NCBI RefSeq assembly: GCF_036370855.1
Contig: NC_088100.1
Location: 130,791,085-130,855,084, forward strand
Length of the DNA: 64,000 nucleotides
Reading direction: 5' to 3'
Source of the DNA: Dromaius novaehollandiae
Lineage: Eukaryota > Chordata > Aves > Casuariiformes > Dromaiidae
The notes below the pieces were generated by a model. It was not told the DNA's origin and ran no database searches. It saw only the letters and a program-made list of their open reading frames with translations. The position numbers and the translations under genes were made by a program. Positions within the stretch are counted from its first letter, which is position 1. Every line of letters starts with the position of its first letter. Below, in pieces: positions 59,470-64,000 of the stretch.

Positions 59470-59802
59470 CGGGGGCGTGGAGGGAAGGACCCCGCTTGGG
59501 CTTTATTCGCTTTATTCGCCAGGCTCCGTGTCTCCCGCCTGCGCCCCGCGGAGGGTCCGGACCGCGGAGCGACCGAGCGCCCCGGGGGGGGGGGGGGGGG
59601 GGAACGGGGGGGGCTTCGGCCCCGGTGGGTATTTAATGGCCAAGGTAAACGAGTGCTCGTTAACTGCCAGTAACCACCGCTCCGCGGCCGCCCCCCGCGG
59701 CGGCTGCCCTCGGCGCGGAGCAGCGCGGCCACTGCGCCCCCGCGGAGCCGCCCCCGCGCCGAGCACGGGGACCGCTGGGGCGGGTTGGGGGGGGGACACA
59801 CA
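59470..59802. promoter_or_regulatory. CpG island E (nearest to MEIS1)
   Basis: This is a GC-rich block with many CG dinucleotides and NotI-like GCGGCCGC motifs around 59684-59691. It contains G19 at 59584-59602 followed by G8 at 59606-59613. No TATA box or clear transcript start is visible. It is the closest island to the MEIS1 3' end and might be the promoter of an antisense or downstream non-coding RNA. Confidence 0.6.
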
Positions 59803-60849
59803 TTGTTGTTTCATATATTTTTTTCCCCTTCGTGATTTTGCCTTAATTAAAATATTTGTCTATTTTCCCTACCCGCAGGAAACACTTTTTTTATATAGCT
59901 GCGATTTTATTTAAAGAAAATTATAAGGTATCACAGCCTAAACATGCTATTTTGTACTATTTAACTAGTTGGCTGCAATGCAGAAAGTACAGCTGTGCTA
60001 GGAAATTGCTTAATGACCAGCCTTCAGCCAATCCCCGCACAGAAGCCCTTTACGAGCTTTAGATTTAAAAAGTCCATCATCCCTTAGTACGAGCACTTAA
60101 TTTACTTACAAATATGCATTTCCCGGCCAGTGTTTTAAAAGTTTTATTTTCCGCCTGTCCTTAATACGCTCAATTCCAGGAAGAAATATAGTATGTCAAT
60201 GGCTCAAGTGGGTACGAGAGCTGTAATTTGGGGGGTACACGGCTGACCAATTTCTGTGCAGTATGCTGCAGATAGCTAATGCCCTGTGATATTACGTTTA
60301 TTAACAGGCAACAGGTATCATCCTCACGATTTACAGTGTGAGTTTCCAGAAAGTTTCTTTGTGCAGCGTAGCACTACTTTTACATTATTTAAATATGAAG
60401 CTGATATCAAAATAGCACATCATCGGTACATCTCTGGAGCTAGTTTAATTTTGTAGCCGCTTGGCTCACAATTTGGGATAGAATCACTACAAATACTGAA
60501 GTGGGGCAGGAAACAAATTTTGCAAGCAGTGGAGTCACCATGACAAAAAATAATTTGTTTTTATTTTAGATTCAGATTTCATTACTGCACTCAAACTACT
60601 ACAACTGGGCTTTGAGTTATTATACAATCCAAACTGTTTCAATCAGAAACTCTAAGACTCAGTGTGCAATGATTATTATTAATAATAATTAGCTCCTTGG
60701 TTTCTTGATAGAAAAAGGCTATCAACAAGCATTTGTTTAACCACAACAAAAGTATAATTAGCTTATCCCACTTAGTAAATCTGTATGCATGCCAACTCAT
60801 ACCAAACTGCTACTTTTACAAAAAAATTGCAATAATACAGATCATTTTT
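59803..60849. other. AT-rich non-coding block just past the MEIS1 poly(A) site
   Basis: This is single-copy-looking AT-rich DNA with many homeodomain-type words (TTAATTAA near 59842, TTTATTAAC near 60296, ATTATTTAAATATG near 60395) and no coding frame of note. The texture is typical of conserved developmental non-coding elements, which is an inference. Additional AATAAA hexamers on the minus strand at 60565-60560 and near 60295 could serve longer MEIS1 transcripts. Confidence 0.4.
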
Positions 60850-60869
60850 CCAGTCCTTTTTGCACAAAA

Positions 60870-60875
60870 TTTATT
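60870..60875 (-). terminator. MEIS1: Probable MEIS1 polyadenylation signal AATAAA
   Basis: On the minus strand the hexamer AATAAA is embedded in TGTAAATAAATTTTGTG. The canonical hexamer has an upstream UGUA (a CFIm-type element) and a T-rich, GT-containing stretch about 35-45 bases downstream (minus strand around 60835). It is the only AATAAA between the stop codon and this point, which puts the 3'UTR at roughly 1 kb. Weaker ATTAAA variants occur nearer the stop codon, for example around 61411-61416. Confidence 0.65.
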
Positions 60876-61253
60876 TACAATGTATACATATATGCTCCAT
60901 GATGGGACTATGGAAAAATGCACACGACTGATGTTTTGCCCAGAAAGAAAGTCAACATATTAAAAATAAATCTTCAGTCCATGTTTCGAGCTGCATAAAA
61001 CAGGAAGTGATGTACAAGGTGGTGGTTGCTGCATGGGGACAATGATGCTCTGATGTGACAATTAGGCTTCAAATACACTGCCTTTCCGTTTCCATGCTTC
61101 CTCCTACCAGTCTCCTTAAGACACTGCCTGCAACAGCTGATTAATCATTGTTGATGACTGCAGTTTTTCCCATCCTTCCCGATTTACATCTGTTCAGGCC
61201 AATTCAAATATGGTGAGTAAATGAATTAGACATGCAAATTCACGCCCCAGGCT

Positions 61254-61290
<37 letters not shown>

Positions 61291-61352
61291 GAAAGAAAGG
61301 GAAGAAAGAAAGAAAGAGAGAGAGAAGGAGAGGAGAGAGAGACAGAAAGAGA
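61254..61352. repeat. (GA)n-rich purine tract inside the MEIS1 3'UTR
   Basis: The plus strand is purine from 61254 to 61352 apart from one C at 61343. It starts with a (GA)n run and continues with AAAG, AAGG and GAGA variants. In MEIS1 mRNA it reads as a C/U-only tract, the type bound by PTB-family proteins. Length polymorphism is expected. Confidence 0.95.
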
Positions 61353-61830
61353 GTGTGCATGGCTGAAATCCTAGGATAGAAGAAAGATTCTTCTGCCTGA
61401 CATAGTTATTTTAATGCTCTAAAAATCCTGCAAATAAGCCCTTTCTGTCATTTGCAGGATAAGTGTAAGGCTTCTTTTTAATGTAAGGAGGCTTCTGGAG
61501 GAAGTGAAGAGCTATGGAAACAACACACATAGTGTGGAAAAATTTCACATTTTTTTTAAAAAATCTATAAGAAACAACGTAATATGGATAACAGTATAAT
61601 AGCATTTTACAATATTTCACTCTTTGTTCTCTTAATGTCTTATATAGGTATTTAGCATGTCCCCAGAAGTTGACTTCGGTTGGTGTTTTCCTGCTTTTCA
61701 GGGTCCCTGTGAGGAATAAGAACGTTCCTTGGTCCAAAGCAGACGCCAAGAAAAACGGAACTCCATAGTCCTTGCAGAAAGACAATGTTTGAAATCTACC
61801 GTCGCTGCGGGCGATGCGGATTCCCTTAAG

Positions 61831-62114
61831 CTACTGAGCATGAATGTCCATCACTTGTCCACTCATTGCCGGGTCGCCGGTGGAAAGCACGGTGGGGCTA
61901 GACGCTGACATGGGCATTCCGGGGTGGGGTGGTCCTCCATGCATCATCATCGCCGGGTGGTGGGGGTGTCCAGGAATGTAGGTGTGCATGGGGGGGCCGG
62001 GGCGCAGCTGAGCGGGGTGGGGGGGCATCTGGGGCGGGCTATAGCTTGGCTGTCCCATGTTCATACCCATTGGACTACCCCGAGACACGTAATCCCCTGG
62101 CATGCTTTGCAGCC
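61831..62114 (-). CDS. MEIS1: MEIS1 terminal coding exon (C-terminus of homeobox protein Meis1)
   Basis: MEIS1 is a nuclear TALE-class homeodomain transcription factor that binds TGACAG-type sites and works with PBX and HOX proteins in blood, limb, eye and neural development. This exon encodes the last 93 residues plus a split glycine codon. It lies C-terminal to the homeodomain, in the part of the family associated with transcriptional activation. The peptide starts GLQSMPGDYVSRG, is rich in Pro, Met and His (PPHPAQLR, HPHHPAMMMHGG), and ends SGQVMDIHAQ followed by TAG at 61833-61831. The right boundary is set by a pyrimidine-rich tract and CAG acceptor at 62115-62117; the exon begins in phase 1. 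MEIS2 ends in a similar way, but the PGHPHHP, MPMSASSPTVL and GDPxMSG segments fit MEIS1 better from remembered family sequences. The open frame continues to 62598 past the acceptor, but that extension is intron. The exon looks intact. The alternative shorter C-terminus of MEIS1, encoded by another exon, was not found in the window. Confidence 0.92.
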
Positions 62115-62145
62115 CTGCGGAGAGAAGAGAGGGAGGGCGTGAGAG
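62115..62145 (-). promoter_or_regulatory. MEIS1: 3' splice acceptor of the last MEIS1 intron
   Basis: On the minus strand the sequence reads CTCCCTCTCTTCTCTCCGCAG and then GGCTGCAAAGC. It is a long uninterrupted pyrimidine tract with a CAG acceptor, and a CTCAC a few bases upstream is a possible branch point. It fixes the start of the terminal exon and shows that the open frame extending to 62598 is not coding upstream of 62114. Confidence 0.88.
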
Positions 62146-64000
62146 GCCGCAGCCGGGACAGGGAGGCGGGCAGGGTCCCCAGCTGGGCCCCAAACCATCG
62201 CTCGGGGGGGCTGCTAAAAGCCAAGCACTGCTCACAGGCGGGAGTACACAAGTACAGGTGTGCACAGCTGCGTCTGTGGGGCCGAAGCCTCTGTACGGAC
62301 TTACAATAAAGACGGGCACCAGGAATGAATCCCGTGTTTGCAAAAAAAACCCCACCCCCGCCCCCCAAATGCGATGCTTTGGGAGACAGGAACTGCTATG
62401 TGTACATTTAGCAAGGCACGCAGCTGATGGAGACCTTTGCACTTTGCAAGCACGCTGGAGGCAGAGCCACCCCGACGACAACGCGCGCGCGCGCGAGGCA
62501 GCGGTGCCGAGCGGCCCCAGCCCTGGGCGGAGAGCGCAGGGGTCCTGCGAGGTCTCCCCGGCCTCTCCGGTGGGCTCCCGCCCCTGCGCCTCGGCCACGC
62601 CGCTCGCCTTCCTGCCCCGCTCGTGGAAGAGGGGCCGCGAAGCTCCGCGTGCGGGGAACGCGCAGGGCGAGGAAGCCGCGTTACTTGAGGAGAGGCTTTG
62701 GAGGCGAGATGGGTTCAGTCAGTGTCACGATTTATCAACAGTTATTTGTTTAGCTCTCCAACCCGATTACTTTGAGTCTGTCCGGAGTATTTGTGCTATT
62801 CACACACACGCTATGGAGCAAGCGCATATGCTGCCGAACAAAGGCCTCGTATGAAGCTGAAATTGATAGGATTACTAAGGCCGATTGTTAAATCAAACCT
62901 GTATTTTAAACACATAAAAAAAATCAATAACAGTTATCAATTAATTCCTTCCCTGCGATCACTTCTGTCTGCAAAAATCAGGCACAGGATGCAGTCAACC
63001 TTTCAGTGATTTCGGGAACAATAAGAAAAATTGGACCTAAAACAATAAAACCTCCTGCTTTCCGTGGGCCTCTGCCTTCTGCTTGGATTGCTGTAGCTGA
63101 TGGGAACTGACAGGTGTATTGTTTCGGAGAGCTATAAGCTCCATAATCATCAAGGGTGAAAGGCATACGCTATTGCTAAGTAGGTTCAATTGGCTTTAGT
63201 TCTAAGTAATAGTGCGCTGTGAATGCTATGAACACCTTGGAATCAGGTCTCAAGGCTCTCGCAATGAATAGCTGCTTAATCTAGCCTAAAGGAACATTTT
63301 TGAACTAATGAAAATTGCTTATAAAATATACTGTACTCACAGCTCTTTAATCAAAAAAGATGATAATATTTTTTGTAATAACCTATTAATTTAATTGGTC
63401 ACGAAGCATAAAATACATCATTTAAATTTAATTGACCCAGAAACTAAGAAACAATATTTAAATTAACTAAGCTAGAAATTTCCATGATGAGGTAATAAGA
63501 CTGTTGCATTCCCAAGCGCAGTGGAATGTTTTCGCAGCTAATTGTTAAAACTTATTTTTGACTCGCACCCAGAGAAGACAACTACAAAATACACTTGGCC
63601 TTGGCAACTTCAAACACCACATTAATATAATCAGAGGCACAACAAAGATGCCAAAATAACTGCTTTTAACTTCAGAAGCAAAGCAAAAGAAACAGAATTA
63701 GGGGTCATTTAAACATGGTACCAGTGCCTTAGTGTTTCAAGCAGCTTTACTCTTCTTTAAAAAAAAAAAAAACACAAAATTTGTATAATGTATTTTCCCC
63801 TAAAAAAAGACAAGAGCAAAAAAAAAAAAAAAAACTGGGACAGTTTTTCTAGGCTTTCTTCACGAGGCCTGCCACTGAAGATTGCATTAATGATCTCTAT
63901 TTTTGTATACTGAATAAGTCAAATCCATTTGTCACACTGCAAGTGATGGCATACTTAATTTGGATATAGTCAATTAGCCTGGGCTAAGCTCCATAGCCTG
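62115..64000 (-). other. MEIS1: Last intron of MEIS1 (partial, runs off the right edge)
   Basis: This intronic sequence lies upstream of the terminal exon and continues beyond the window. The part next to the exon (about 62120-62700) is GC- and CpG-rich and holds a (CG)7 run at 62482-62495. From about 62700 it turns AT-rich, with homeodomain-type TAAT and TTAAAT words around 62900-63500 that look like conserved non-coding DNA, although this was not tested. Short A-runs occur near 63760-63773 and 63818-63834. A 62-codon minus-strand frame at 62978-63166 has no recognisable relation to MEIS1 and is not called. No second MEIS1 exon was found. Confidence 0.8.

Larger units (their letters stand above)
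60850..61830 (-). other. MEIS1: MEIS1 3' untranslated region
   Basis: This is the sequence immediately after the MEIS1 stop codon in the transcript direction, running leftward to a probable cleavage site about 20 bases past an AATAAA at 60875-60870. It has no sizeable open frame in the MEIS1 direction that resembles a gene. In the mRNA it contains a pyrimidine tract of about 99 bases (61352-61254), several AT-rich stretches and a Pumilio-like UGUAAAUA that overlaps the poly(A) signal. The 5' limit is certain from the stop codon. The 3' limit is inferred. Longer isoforms using AATAAA at 60565-60560 or near 60295 are possible. Confidence 0.7.

Noticed and set aside
59216..59801. Lys/Arg/Glu-rich and Leu/Ser/Phe-rich frames across the purine tract
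   Set aside because: They are direct translation of a simple purine/pyrimidine sequence.
62115..62598. Upstream extension of the MEIS1 exon's open frame
   Set aside because: A strong splice acceptor at 62115-62117 precedes the known MEIS1 peptide start, and the extension does not resemble MEIS proteins.
62978..63166. 62-codon minus-strand frame in the MEIS1 intron
   Set aside because: Short, with no resemblance to any MEIS1 exon known to me.
1..64000. tRNA, rRNA, CRISPR arrays, bacterial operons or endogenous retroviral genes
   Set aside because: No tRNA A/B-box pair, rRNA segment, direct-repeat/spacer array or retroviral coding motif was found by reading.

Overview
The window reads as bird nuclear DNA. 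Two stretches match CR1-type LINEs: a short avian-style CR1 3' tail at about 31963-32036 and a decayed CR1-like reverse-transcriptase stretch at about 35030-35780. Several old sauropsid or amniote repeat fragments are also present, and there are no primate- or rodent-type SINEs. GC-rich islands with long G and C homopolymers sit inside AT-rich DNA. The species cannot be named from the sequence.

The only protein-coding sequence I can support is the last coding exon of MEIS1 on the minus strand (61831-62114). The last intron runs off the right edge of the window. The 3'UTR extends leftward to a probable poly(A) site near 60850. MEIS1 is a TALE-homeodomain partner of PBX and HOX proteins. The homeodomain itself lies in upstream exons beyond position 64000.

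Everything left of about 60.8 kb is the region downstream of MEIS1 and has no recognisable protein gene. Region by region: a CpG-rich island with a 23-bp duplication at the left edge (60-580); about 37 kb of mostly AT-rich single-copy DNA with homopolymer tracts, ancient repeats and CR1 fragments; a patchy GC-rich zone (38-40.9 kb); AT-rich DNA (41-45 kb); a 25-bp minisatellite (45.3-45.5 kb); a 17-bp minisatellite (50.0 kb); and a GC-richer zone with a small CpG island (50.4-50.8 kb).

The most striking part is 54.2-59.8 kb. Five CpG islands there alternate with AT-rich blocks that look like developmental regulatory DNA, starting only about 1 kb past the MEIS1 poly(A) site. The blocks carry homeodomain-type sites, including a contiguous MEIS half-site plus PBX-HOX-like site at 57369-57387. 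My inference is a regulatory cluster downstream of MEIS1, possibly with autoregulatory input or non-coding RNA promoters. The islands also carry extreme homopolymers, a perfect 24-bp G/C palindrome, a (TCC)n mirror-like tract and a 136-bp purine tract.

The many open frames in the GC-rich and minisatellite DNA look like chance products of low stop-codon density, so they are not annotated as genes. Claims of conservation here are inferences from sequence character and position. No alignment was available.
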